A DNA stretch of 56,315 nucleotides from Paenibacillus sp. (lineage in GTDB: Bacteria > Bacillota > Bacilli > Paenibacillales > Paenibacillaceae). Positions 32,967 through 41,522 of the stretch are shown here, piece after piece (the first letter of the stretch is position 1; each line of letters begins with the position of its first letter). The notes beneath the pieces are model-generated. The model had not been told where the DNA came from, did not search any database, and worked only from the letters and a program-made list of their open reading frames with translations. The stretch spans positions 1-56,315 of the forward strand of contig JAILZT010000032.1 in NCBI GenBank assembly GCA_023512345.1. The letters run 5' to 3'. A program made the translations under genes and the position numbers.

Positions 32967-35333
32967 GTGTACAAAATGCGACTATATCCAGATGAATTGG
33001 TCTATAGTTTCTGTTCACGGATACATTTTTATAGTGGGAACCAAATAGTTAGGAAAACAACGAATCGGCTTTTCGGAAATGCTGAAAAGACAATTCATAT
33101 TTTATGGCCCACGAGATTAGATTACTTTTCGAATAACTGCCAGCTAGGATTAAGTACTAGTGAACTGGTAACGAAGCATACATTATTTCCATACTATACA
33201 AAGTTTTTGTCAAAGGAAAAAAGCAACAAGATTTTTGAAGCTATTGTTTATGGAATTAGTAGATCTAATCCATCAGCATATCTGGGACTTAATCAAAATA
33301 ATGTTTCTCGTCTTCACTTATGTCCTTTATGTGCAAAAGAAGATATTTCTAACTTCGGAGAGCCTTATTGGCATAGGTCGCATCATTTACCTGGTTCAAA
33401 AGTCTGTTATAAACATAATGTCTATTTATTAACGGAATGTCCTCTTTGCAACGAATCGTTCGCAAATACTTCCAATAAGGAACTAAATATTACTCCGATG
33501 TTCTGTAACAACGGGCATTCACTGGAGTTTGTTATTGAAAATGACAATATGGATCTATTACTCATCGCACAAGAAAATAACTTTTTACTTACCTCAGATC
33601 GAAATATTTCCCGCCAATTCGTATTTAATAAGTTCATTGAATATGCAAAAGTTAAAGAATATCAGAATGTGCAATCAACAATAATTCTATATGATAAACT
33701 TTTCCCTGATTTCATTAAAAGATTTCCCAAACCATTCTTGGATTTAATTGGTATTACAATTACTGGAGATCAGATAAAGGGAATCAACAGAATTTTTTGG
33801 CGAAGAGAGAAACCTATTCATACTCTTTATGTACTTTTGCTCATGATATTTTTTGGAGGAACAAGCGAAGACTTTTTGTCACAGGAAATTAGGTATACCC
33901 CTTTTGGAGAAGGACCTTGGCCGTGTTTAAATAAGTTGTGTCCTGAATTTTCAAAAAAAGTTATTGAGACTGTTGAGCTAAAGAATACAAGACACTTTGC
34001 AAAACCTAGAGGTCTATTTAAATGTGCAGAATGCGGCTTCTTTTATTCAAGATTAGGATCTGATGACAATCATAGAGATATCTATCAGTATGATTTAATT
34101 CTGGAAACTGGTGAAGTTTGGGATTCTAAATTTGAAGAATTAATCAGTAATGATATTGTGTTTCTTAATGAGATGGTGGAAGAACTGGGTGTTGGTAGAG
34201 TTTTTTTAAGACTTAAATTAAAGGAGATATTTGGGAAATTCAATCTTACTCAAATGCGTATGGGAACTATAAAACAATTACGAAGAAATCGGATTATTGA
34301 AATCGTGAGGAGTAATCCCGGGATCACTCTTACTAAAATCACAAAAATTGATCCTAAACTTATCAAATGGATGCAGGCATATGACGTGGATTGGCTCCGA
34401 GAAAATGTTAGGTACACGAGGATGAAAATAAGTTTAGAAGATCGAAGGAACGATTTCCTTGAGATATTACAACGGTACCCCAATGCAACCAAAAAAGAGC
34501 TGAAGCAGATCAATCCAAGGAATTATGTGTGGTTGAACACTCACGACAAAAATTGGACGGTGGAACAGCTGCCACAACGGGTAATTCGAAAATCGGAGAA
34601 GAATTTGGAAGAAAGGAGGGAGCAATTTCTTAGACTTTTGAGTAAACATTCTGATGCCTCAAGATCTGAACTTAGAAAATTAGAAAGCTCTAATTATAAA
34701 TGGCTCATGTTAAACGATAATGAGTGGTTGTCTATAAGACAGCCACCAATCAAAACAGGTTCTAACAAGAATAAATCCAATACTCTTGAACACAGAAGAA
34801 AGGAATTCTTACGACTACGCAAAGAATATCCTGACTTATCCAGAGGAGATTTTCAACGTCAAAATTCAAGTAATTATTCTTGGTTGCGTACGTATGATAG
34901 CGATTGGTTTGAGCAACAATTACCACCGTTAAAAGAACGAAATGGAATGATAAAACCAAGATTTACATTGGAGGAAAGAAGAAATCAGTTTCTGGGAATA
35001 CACCAGAGAAATCCTGCGGCTACTCCAAAGGAGCTCAGAAAGTTATGTGAAAGTAACTATACTTGGCTGCACACTCACGATTTTCTTTGGTTGAAAAAAT
35101 ATCAGCCTGGTATCCGGAAAAATATTAATACTCAAAGAAGAAAGAGAATCTTAAATAAAACGTTGGAAGAAAGAAGAGACGAGTTTATAACTATTAGAAA
35201 TGAAAGTCCCCATCTATCAAGAACTGGATTAAAGAACACATATCAGAGTTTGTATGTATGGTTGATGACTAACGATATAGATTGGTTTTTGAACCATTTA
35301 CCACCTATAGTGTCTGGAAATCATAAATTATAA
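32967..35333 (+). CDS. TniQ/TnsD target-selection protein 2 with tandem C-terminal repeats
   Basis: About 788 residues. The N-terminus (MRLYPDELVYSFCSRIHFYSG) and zinc motifs (LCPLCAKEDISNFGEPYWHRSHHLPGSKVCYKH...CPLCNE; CAECGFFYSR) match TniQ protein 1. From about residue 455 the protein is built of six tandem units near 58 residues each, of the form LEERRxxFLxLxxxxPxxSRxELRxxxSSNYxWLxxxDxxWLxxxLPP. These belong to the TnsD C-terminal family and probably form DNA-binding modules. The frame begins at ATG 32922 inside the previous gene; GTG 32967 or ATG 32976 fits the conserved YPDE start better. Two TnsD-like proteins suggest two target types. Confidence 0.85.
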   Translation: MYKMRLYPDELVYSFCSRIHFYSGNQIVRKTTNRLFGNAEKTIHILWPTRLDYFSNNCQLGLSTSELVTKHTLFPYYTKFLSKEKSNKIFEAIVYGISRSNPSAYLGLNQNNVSRLHLCPLCAKEDISNFGEPYWHRSHHLPGSKVCYKHNVYLLTECPLCNESFANTSNKELNITPMFCNNGHSLEFVIENDNMDLLLIAQENNFLLTSDRNISRQFVFNKFIEYAKVKEYQNVQSTIILYDKLFPDFIKRFPKPFLDLIGITITGDQIKGINRIFWRREKPIHTLYVLLLMIFFGGTSEDFLSQEIRYTPFGEGPWPCLNKLCPEFSKKVIETVELKNTRHFAKPRGLFKCAECGFFYSRLGSDDNHRDIYQYDLILETGEVWDSKFEELISNDIVFLNEMVEELGVGRVFLRLKLKEIFGKFNLTQMRMGTIKQLRRNRIIEIVRSNPGITLTKITKIDPKLIKWMQAYDVDWLRENVRYTRMKISLEDRRNDFLEILQRYPNATKKELKQINPRNYVWLNTHDKNWTVEQLPQRVIRKSEKNLEERREQFLRLLSKHSDASRSELRKLESSNYKWLMLNDNEWLSIRQPPIKTGSNKNKSNTLEHRRKEFLRLRKEYPDLSRGDFQRQNSSNYSWLRTYDSDWFEQQLPPLKERNGMIKPRFTLEERRNQFLGIHQRNPAATPKELRKLCESNYTWLHTHDFLWLKKYQPGIRKNINTQRRKRILNKTLEERRDEFITIRNESPHLSRTGLKNTYQSLYVWLMTNDIDWFLNHLPPIVSGNHKL

Positions 35334-35516
35334 TAATATACATTGTTTATAATCCGAAACACAATAAATACTTAATCAATAATTGGACCACACACCAGAT
35401 CCAGTAAATTCTATTTATAGTAAATTTATGACATTTTACTCTACTCCTCAGCAGCTTAATATTATAATTTTTCTCATTAACTACGTTCAAAAGATTGCGG
35501 GTGAACATTAAGAGAG

Positions 35517-35552
35517 CTAACAGGAACGGCGAGGTTTCGTCGTTCCTGTTAG
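35517..35552 (-). terminator. terminator overlapping the ribonuclease-like stop codon
   Basis: CTAACAGGAACG pairs with CGTTCCTGTTAG. On the minus strand the hairpin includes the TAA of the 35549-35835 pseudogene. The T-run is weak. Confidence 0.65.
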
Positions 35553-35835
35553 CATATGGTTGATGGAGTGATATGGCCTATTTTATCTTTCAGCACTCGC
35601 CCCTTCACTTTTCCCTTTTTTGGATGAACATCTCCCTCAGCGGTAAGAACTCCTATATGCTTTTTCCGACTGTTATAGATTTCAACTTCACCATGCAGAG
35701 AATCCTTATAATAGAACCGTTCACCATCTGTATATATTCTCTTCTCCTTCCGACGTCTCTTGGTAGACTTAAGTCTTACTCAACTACAGGATATTTCGCG
35801 AAGTGAATATCCTTCCACTCATTTTTTTCTTTCAT
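35549..35835 (-). pseudogene. colicin-E3-type ribonuclease domain, frameshifted
   Basis: Minus-strand ATG at 35835 follows AAAGGAGAG. The first frame (MKEKNEWKDIHFAKYPVVE) stops at TAA 35776-35778; adding one base there continues as VRLKSTKRRRKEKRIYTDGE and then RFYYKDSLHGEVEIYN. DSLHGEVE aligns with DSQHGELE of the colicin E3 16S rRNase active site (Asp510, His513, Glu515, Glu517), and KHIGVLTAEGDVHPKKG matches its following strand-turn. No secretion or receptor domain is present. The predicted full length is about 95 residues. It may be a decayed toxin, or a sequencing error hides an intact one. Confidence 0.65.
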
Positions 35836-35911
35836 TACTACTCTCCTTTAACTGAATGCGAAAAGGCGCAGCAACTTATCCCTCCGCCTTACCACCGCTG
35901 TTTGCGGAAAC

Positions 35912-35954
35912 AAAAAAAGCCCAAGTCGCAGCCTATAAAGCTGCAACTTAGGCT
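35912..35954 (-). terminator. minus-strand terminator
   Basis: On the minus strand AGCCTAAGTTGCAG pairs with CTGCGACTTGGGCT and is followed by TTTTTTT. The next minus-strand gene upstream is the pseudogene at 36354-36855. Confidence 0.75.
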
Positions 35955-36091
35955 CAAAGGCTAAAGTGACAAGGAGAAGGGGAATATTTAATTCCTTGAC
36001 CGTAGTAGTGGAAAACAATCCAAATAATGTCTGAATGCATCTGGAATACTGGTTAGAGTAGAGAACATATTGATTCAATGGAAATAAAATA

Positions 36092-36130
36092 GGCCCTATA
36101 CGAGAACCTCGGAGGGTTTCATATAGGGCC
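36092..36130. repeat. inverted repeat, terminator-like
   Basis: GGCCCTATA pairs with TATAGGGCC. On the minus strand it is followed by TATTTTATTT. The 36.0-36.3 kb stretch holds no credible gene. Confidence 0.5.
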
Positions 36131-36157
36131 GTTTGTTTACAAAGGCATCTTATAATC

Positions 36158-36205
36158 AAAAAAAGCTCTCTCAAGAAATAGGCGTAGGCCAACTATGAAA
36201 GAGCT
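36158..36205 (-). terminator. terminator downstream of the 36354 pseudogene
   Basis: On the minus strand AGCTCTTTCA pairs with TGAGAGAGCT, followed by TTTTTTT. It lies about 150 nt past the pseudogene stop. Confidence 0.7.
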
Positions 36206-36353
36206 GTTGTGCAGATATGTAGTTGGTGAATGCTTCTAAATCATGGAAAGATATAATGGAAAATCAAATAGTTATTGAATCCATTATTGAAATCGGATAT
36301 TTATATATTCAGGGGAATCCCTGATATACACTTAATTCCCTCGTCTCGTCGAT

Positions 36354-36855
36354 TTACATACTTTTTACGTTCGACATTTTAATTAGATGGCTTTGAATAT
36401 TGCGTTTAATAAATGGACGTAAATTTCCTCGGTCATCTACTCTGGGTAAAAACTCGAACACGAGTCGCTCAATCATTTCAACTTCTATGTCTGAGGCTGG
36501 AACGTCGTAAATGTCTATCCAAAACATGCTCAATGCATTGCTAATCATTGGGTCAAAGTATCGACGGAATAACACGTATTCATCTTGAGTAACCGTCCCG
36601 TTCCTAAAGGATTCGGCGATTTTGAAAACGAATTGATCATAAAGCAATGGCTCAATAATGGAGGCACGTTCAGTTTCAGGATAATCAGTAGGATTTTAAA
36701 ACGACTCTGTATAAATTTCGTATCCCCGTTTGAGTCTACCGTATAATCGTAAAATTTTCCGAATTGCAGTTTATGGATTAGGGGCTTATATCATTCGTTG
36801 ACCATTTCATTGGAAATAATTGTTGTTCCCGTAATTGATAGAGCCAACTGATCAC
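36354..36855 (-). pseudogene. unknown cargo gene with two frameshifts
   Basis: The last frame (stop at 36354) encodes about 100 residues ending GNLRPFIKRNIQSHLIKMSNVK. Reading upstream, a different frame continues it as QFGKFYDYTVDSNGDTKFIQSR, joined at an AAAA run near 36695. A third frame beginning at GTG 36855 (MISWLYQLREQQLFPMKWST) joins at a CCCC run near 36784. The joined protein would be about 165 residues, helical and acidic. No family is recognised, though the C-terminal 'RPFIKRNIQSHLI' resembles sigma-70 region 2-like helices. Both breaks lie in homopolymers, so base-calling error is possible. Confidence 0.55.
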
Positions 36856-37054
36856 CTTTCTTACCCTAAGTACTAAAAAACCTAATTGTCCTTTATTTCG
36901 TATCTATTGGATAAAAAAGCTAGGTGATTTTCTTATCTGGAGTTTATCTTATTGTATAAGATTATCAATTTTGTATACAGAATAAAAAAATGAAAGGGAA
37001 TTTTTGGAGCTTTGTCGAATTACTAGTAACCATTTGATTAGAAGGTGATTTTAA

Positions 37055-38257
37055 TTGGAACAATCTATAGGGAATCAAGAATTTCGAAAAAGATCTAAAA
37101 AATCATCCAATGTACCTGGTCAAAACTTAGGATATTCTCTTCAACACACACGATTTTTATCACGGTTACTTAGTGGTACAAGCGGTGAAAAGATAACCTT
37201 AGAAGTGTTTGAAGACGTTGGTGTGGAGGATACAGATGGAAACCGAACTTATGAGCAAGGAAAAAGTGTGGGGGTGCGTGGTAACCCATTAGCTGACCGT
37301 TCCGTAGATTTTTGGAAGACTATTAGTAATTGGGTAGATTCAGCATCTAATGAGGACTTAACAAGTAATCATAAGTATGAAATATATGTATCCAAACCAC
37401 TAAAAGGTAATATATGCAAAATATTTGAGGAAGCAAACACATTAGAAGATGCCCAAAAAGCAATAATCGTAGCTAAAGCTCTCCTTTGGGGGGAGGAACC
37501 TGATTATAATTTGAAAGATTCTGTATCAGAGTCTATTGATCAGTATTTAAACAATGTATTTAATTGTAATAATAGAACAATAGGGAATATCATTAAAAAT
37601 TTCAAGGTCATTGTTGGAAGTGGAAGTCCACAAAATGACTTGCGTGAGCAAATGAAAAGGGCGTTAATTCCAGAATTGTTTTTGGAGGAAGCTATTAACT
37701 GGGCATTGGGACTTGTGAAGCGACAGACGGATTTATTATTAGAGCAACAAAAAGCAGCTGTAGTAGAGTATGATTGGTTCCATTCAGAAATGACATCCTT
37801 TAACTTAACACTAAATAATGGACTGAAACTGAGAAGTGATCAGCTTATCATAAGTGAGCCACTGATTGAACATCATTTGCGCAATAGTATCTATGTGAAA
37901 CAATTACTCTTAATTGATTGTGACAATGACGAACAATTAACTGCAGTGAATGATTTTCTACGCGCTGCTAATGATCGAACTTATTGGGGAGAGAGAGGGT
38001 TAGTTAATAAGACAAGTTTTAATGAATATGAAGCACAACTTAAGAGAACGTTGGCCAGTCACAAGAAAATAATAAATATAGAACATCCGCAGTTAGATAA
38101 TGTACTTAAGGGAACCTTATTATTTCATAAAAGTTCTAACCATATTCTCAAATTACAGGGCATGGAGGTTCCGGAACATTTTACACCTGGTAGTTATCAC
38201 ACTTTATCGAACAAGCGAGTCCTAGGATGGCACCCTAATTATGAGGATTTGTTGTAG
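37055..38257 (+). CDS. ABC-3C system protein, probable nuclease-like effector component
   Basis: First gene of a three-gene conflict system (400 aa). The N-terminal region GYSLQHTRFLSRLL...ITLEVFEDVGVEDTDGNRTYEQGKSV...DFWKTISNWV follows the layout of Cap4/DUF4297-type restriction-like domains (G.s.Q...., E..dDv, then a charged strand and W). The usual QxK is not clear, so cleavage activity is uncertain. The C-terminal half (ALIPELFLEEAINWALGLVKRQTDLLL onward) fits the conserved C-terminal domain of ABC-three-component proteins. TTG start with GAAGGTG. The middle component and ATPase follow directly. Confidence 0.75.
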   Translation: MEQSIGNQEFRKRSKKSSNVPGQNLGYSLQHTRFLSRLLSGTSGEKITLEVFEDVGVEDTDGNRTYEQGKSVGVRGNPLADRSVDFWKTISNWVDSASNEDLTSNHKYEIYVSKPLKGNICKIFEEANTLEDAQKAIIVAKALLWGEEPDYNLKDSVSESIDQYLNNVFNCNNRTIGNIIKNFKVIVGSGSPQNDLREQMKRALIPELFLEEAINWALGLVKRQTDLLLEQQKAAVVEYDWFHSEMTSFNLTLNNGLKLRSDQLIISEPLIEHHLRNSIYVKQLLLIDCDNDEQLTAVNDFLRAANDRTYWGERGLVNKTSFNEYEAQLKRTLASHKKIINIEHPQLDNVLKGTLLFHKSSNHILKLQGMEVPEHFTPGSYHTLSNKRVLGWHPNYEDLL

Positions 38258-38274
38258 CATAGGAGATGAACAAT

Positions 38275-38781
38275 TTGAGTGTACTCGGTAAGGAAGTTGA
38301 AAATATACAAAATCCTGCATTAGGTGCAACAATTCTTTGGCGGTTTATATCTAGTTATTATTCAGAGAAAGCGGATGATGGTGGGGTACCAATACCATTA
38401 CTTTATATTATTCTATCAATGATCTACCATACCGAGACCCTTGAGGTTATTTTGTCGACTAACAAATCTTCTGGACTTCGTATGTTCGCGGATAAATTTT
38501 ATGTTTCAAAAACCTCGAAATCAGATGTTTTACTTTCTATCCATACTCGATCACTAGAATTTAAAGAACTGACAACAGACTCTATTCGTGTGGGTCTTGC
38601 GTCAAAATTGTTCGGAATGATTTCTTCTGAAGGGAAGATGTTTCCACTTTCAAAAGCTCCCCCAAAGTCAGGTATACCTGATTCAATAAAATCAATGCAT
38701 AAAGCCTCAGAGAAGTTAGGGGATTGGTGTGCGAATCTAACATTGCATGAAATATCAACAATACTAAAAGTGAGGTTTTAA
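38275..38781 (+). CDS. ABC-3C middle component
   Basis: The protein has about 168 residues from TTG 38275; AGGAG at 38261-38265 is 9 nt upstream, whereas it touches ATG 38266. Helical, with NPALGATILWRFISSYYSE, GGVPIPLLYIILSMIYH and a basic C-terminus containing KAPPKSGIPDSIKSMHKASEKLGDWCANL. This matches the small helical 'middle component' described for three-component ABC systems, which bridges effector and ATPase. The ATPase gene begins 1 nt after its stop. Confidence 0.8.
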   Translation: MSVLGKEVENIQNPALGATILWRFISSYYSEKADDGGVPIPLLYIILSMIYHTETLEVILSTNKSSGLRMFADKFYVSKTSKSDVLLSIHTRSLEFKELTTDSIRVGLASKLFGMISSEGKMFPLSKAPPKSGIPDSIKSMHKASEKLGDWCANLTLHEISTILKVRF

Positions 38782-38782
38782 C

Positions 38783-40750
38783 ATGTATTTTCAAATAAAA
38801 AAGATAGTTTTATGGCCTAAAAAAACTGAATATCCCCCACAAATCATTCCGTTTAAAACCGGAAAAGTAAATATTATTAGTGGTGCTTCGCGGACTGGGA
38901 AATCAGCGATAATTCCAATCATTGACTACTGTTTGGGTTCTGATACATGTTCAATACCTGTACATACAATTAGAAATTCATGCGAATGGTTTGGTGTAGT
39001 TGTATCTACTCCAATAGGGGAGAAGTTATTTGCTAGACGTGAGCCAGGTACACAAAAAACTACAGGAGATATGTTTGTTTTAGAAGCTACCAATGTAGAA
39101 ATACCTAGGGAAATTGTATCGAAAAATAACGATGTGAAACGTGTGAAAAGGGCTTTGGATGAATTGGTAGGGCTTACTACTTTGGATTTTGATGAGCATG
39201 AGACTGGAAATAACTTCAAGGGTAGACCCAGTTTTAGAGATCTGGCTGCTTTCAATTATCAACCACAAAATATTGTTGCTAATCCGGATGTGGTTTTTTA
39301 CAAGGCAGATACATATGACCATCGTGAGAAATTAAGAAATATATTCCCTTTTGTTCTAGGGGCAGTTACACCAGATATAATGGCTAAGCGTCATGAGCTT
39401 GAGGCAACTCGTAAAGAGTTACTAAGAAAGCAGAAGGAGCTTTCATCTATACAACAAGTATCAATGCGTTGGATTGCAGACCTTCAAAACAAGGTATCAG
39501 AAGCAAAAGAATTGGGATTGGTGGATCATAATACGCTTATTACAAATGACAAGAATAAACTGATTGAGGTATTACGTAAGGTCGTCAAAATATCAAATAT
39601 TGAGACACATGTTACGACTGAGGCTATATCTGATGCAATTAGTGAGCTAGTTTCTCTCCAACAAGAAGAAGAAGTGGTTTCATTAGAGCTATCACAACTT
39701 AGAAAACGATTCTCAGAAATGAGTCAATTAAAGGAGAGTTCGACAAAATATCAGGGGTCTTTAACTATTCAGCGAGATCGTTTGAAAATTTCATCTTGGC
39801 TCTCTGAAATTCATGATCCTAATCATGATTGCCCATTATGCGGTAATCATTTAAATACAGATGATGTTCTAAATGTACTGAATGATGCTTTAGCTGATAT
39901 TGAGAAGGAAGCTGGTGAGTTTGATAATATCCCAGTATCGTTTGATCGTGAACTCGAGAGAGTAAGAAATCAGATGCGTGTAACTACTGAAAAATTAAAT
40001 GCTATTCGAATTCGGAGGAAATCCTTAGAGCAAAAATCAAGCCAAGTGCGGATTAGGCAGTATGAAGTCTTAAAAATATCAAGATTTATTGGAAATATTG
40101 AAACTGCATTAAATACTTACGATCAAATTGGTAGAGATAGTGATTTAATAAATGAGATTGATTCATTAAAAGAGAGAGTATCTGTTCTTTCGCAAAATGT
40201 CTCCGAAAGTCAGATAGAGGGCAGAAAAAAAAGAGCGTTAGAAATTGTCTCATCAAATGCTTCACGTTTATTACCTAAATTAGATGTTGAACGCCCTGAT
40301 GATCCCATATATCTTTCCGAACATAATTTATCAATATATGTGAAAGGATTGGATAGGGAAGATTATTTATGGGAAATAGGAAGCGGTTCAAATTGGTTGT
40401 CATATCATGTGGCAATGACTTTAGGCCTTCAGCAGTTTTTTTTAAATCTAACGGATAACCCGATACCTTCATTTGTTGTATTTGATCAACCAAGCCAGGT
40501 GTACTTTCCAAAACGGCTTGCTGCCTCCGGAAGTGAGCCTGAGGATCTGGAGTTTAAAGATGAAGATGTTGAAGCAGTCCGCAAAGTGTTTGAAGTATTC
40601 TCATATGTTGTTAATAAATGCGGGGGGAAATTACAGATAATTGTTCTAGACCATGCACCAGAGACTGTATGGGGAGGAATTGAAGATATTCACCTGGTTG
40701 ATGAATGGAGAAATGGGAAGAAACTAATACCAACAGAATGGCTTCATTGA
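38783..40750 (+). CDS. ABC-3C SMC-like ATPase (DUF3732)
   Basis: A 655-residue SMC/Rad50-like ATPase. The Walker A is GASRTGKSAI near residues 34-43. A long coiled coil in the middle is interrupted by a zinc-hook-like CPLCGNHL near 350. The ABC signature region is IGSGSNWLSYHVAMTLGLQQFF near 532 and Walker B is PSFVVFDQPSQVYFP near 562-576, with a DHAPE switch near the end. This arrangement is that of DUF3732 proteins, which sense nucleic-acid threats in conflict systems. The stop at 40748 ends the operon. Confidence 0.88.
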   Translation: MYFQIKKIVLWPKKTEYPPQIIPFKTGKVNIISGASRTGKSAIIPIIDYCLGSDTCSIPVHTIRNSCEWFGVVVSTPIGEKLFARREPGTQKTTGDMFVLEATNVEIPREIVSKNNDVKRVKRALDELVGLTTLDFDEHETGNNFKGRPSFRDLAAFNYQPQNIVANPDVVFYKADTYDHREKLRNIFPFVLGAVTPDIMAKRHELEATRKELLRKQKELSSIQQVSMRWIADLQNKVSEAKELGLVDHNTLITNDKNKLIEVLRKVVKISNIETHVTTEAISDAISELVSLQQEEEVVSLELSQLRKRFSEMSQLKESSTKYQGSLTIQRDRLKISSWLSEIHDPNHDCPLCGNHLNTDDVLNVLNDALADIEKEAGEFDNIPVSFDRELERVRNQMRVTTEKLNAIRIRRKSLEQKSSQVRIRQYEVLKISRFIGNIETALNTYDQIGRDSDLINEIDSLKERVSVLSQNVSESQIEGRKKRALEIVSSNASRLLPKLDVERPDDPIYLSEHNLSIYVKGLDREDYLWEIGSGSNWLSYHVAMTLGLQQFFLNLTDNPIPSFVVFDQPSQVYFPKRLAASGSEPEDLEFKDEDVEAVRKVFEVFSYVVNKCGGKLQIIVLDHAPETVWGGIEDIHLVDEWRNGKKLIPTEWLH

Positions 40751-40767
40751 TGTCATAATTATATTGG

Positions 40768-40935
40768 ATGATTAAATTTAAAGAAAATTATGAAGCATTA
40801 AATGAGATGAGGTTGGGGGGAATGATTTCCACGGTTGTAATTGCGATGGCCTTTTGGGATGCCAGAAGAACATACCCGGAATTTGATCGTCACTTTATCG
40901 AGTCACCTATTTTGCGCACTATTATATTAAGGTAG
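40768..40935 (+). CDS. 55-aa ORF of doubtful status
   Basis: ATG 40768 opens a frame of 55 residues with a coherent composition (KENYEALNEMRLGG, then AMAFWDARRTYPEFDRHFIESPILRTIIL). No ribosome binding site is visible. It follows the ABC-3C ATPase by 17 nt. It could be a small fourth component, a relic of a longer gene, or chance. Confidence 0.3.
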   Translation: MIKFKENYEALNEMRLGGMISTVVIAMAFWDARRTYPEFDRHFIESPILRTIILR

Positions 40936-41076
40936 AATTACCACCTTTTCTATTTGTCTTTTATTAATAGGGAATTGAATATTTTATTTTTATGCCTTAC
41001 TTTAATGAAAGGCTAAGGAGGATACTTAGATGTGTAACAAACCATTGTGGGAAATCCAGTGTTATCAAGTATTTTG

Positions 41077-41222
41077 AAAACAATACTCTAATGTAATTGA
41101 GTAAATAGCATTTTGGCCATCAAATAACAGCTAGAACAACAGTTTAATGTAATTTTAAAATCGGCCATATTCAAAAAAAGATAGTCTTATCAACGACTAT
41201 TAAAACAACAGTTTAATGTAAT
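41077..41222 (+). repeat. three-copy ~20-bp repeat, candidate transposon-end sites
   Basis: AAAACAACAGTTTAATGTAAT occurs at 41202-41222; GAACAACAGTTTAATGTAAT is at 41134-41153 and a diverged copy (AAAACAATACTCTAATGTAAT) at 41077-41097. The copies have the same orientation and irregular spacing (56 and 69 nt), in a non-coding stretch after the ABC-3C cargo. This fits TnsB binding sites of a Tn7-like end better than a CRISPR array. Confidence 0.5.
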
Positions 41223-41275
41223 AATTCATCCAGTGAAATAAAAGAGTGGAACCATTAAAAGAATTTAAATCGTCA

Positions 41276-41317
41276 AGGGCTGTCCTAATACCATAATTAG
41301 GATGGCCCTATTTTTTA
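41276..41317 (+). terminator. intrinsic terminator
   Basis: AGGGCTGTCCTAA pairs with TTAGGATGGCCCT (one mismatch), followed by ATTTTTTATT. It lies 205 nt before the ABC-F start and may end the cargo transcript or act in its leader. Confidence 0.8.
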
Positions 41318-41522
41318 TTAATGGGTAAAATAATGAATACTACTGATAAATCAAACCGTTTGCTAATGCAGTGCAGCAATTTTGATTTTTCGACAACTTA
41401 AATGTGAAATGATTGTAGTTGGTTGTAATAAGTGTTATTCTGTCAACGGTAAACTCAAAACTTAGGCTCTTCAATACATCTAAGTAGTAGTCACAAATTT
41501 ATTTATAAAGAAAGGTAATACT

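Noticed and set aside
35573..35806. 77-aa plus-strand ORF
   Set aside because: Antisense to the frameshifted E3-type ribonuclease gene, which shows recognisable catalytic residues and a ribosome site.
35848..36192. 114-aa minus-strand ORF
   Set aside because: It runs through three hairpins (35912-35954, 36092-36130, 36158-36205) and has no ribosome site; composition is not protein-like.
41077..41222. CRISPR mini-array beside a Tn7-like transposon (CAST)
   Set aside because: Only three copies with 56- and 69-nt irregular spacing and a degenerate first copy; no cas12k, Cascade or other cas gene is present, and both TniQ proteins are long TnsD-type, not the short CAST type.
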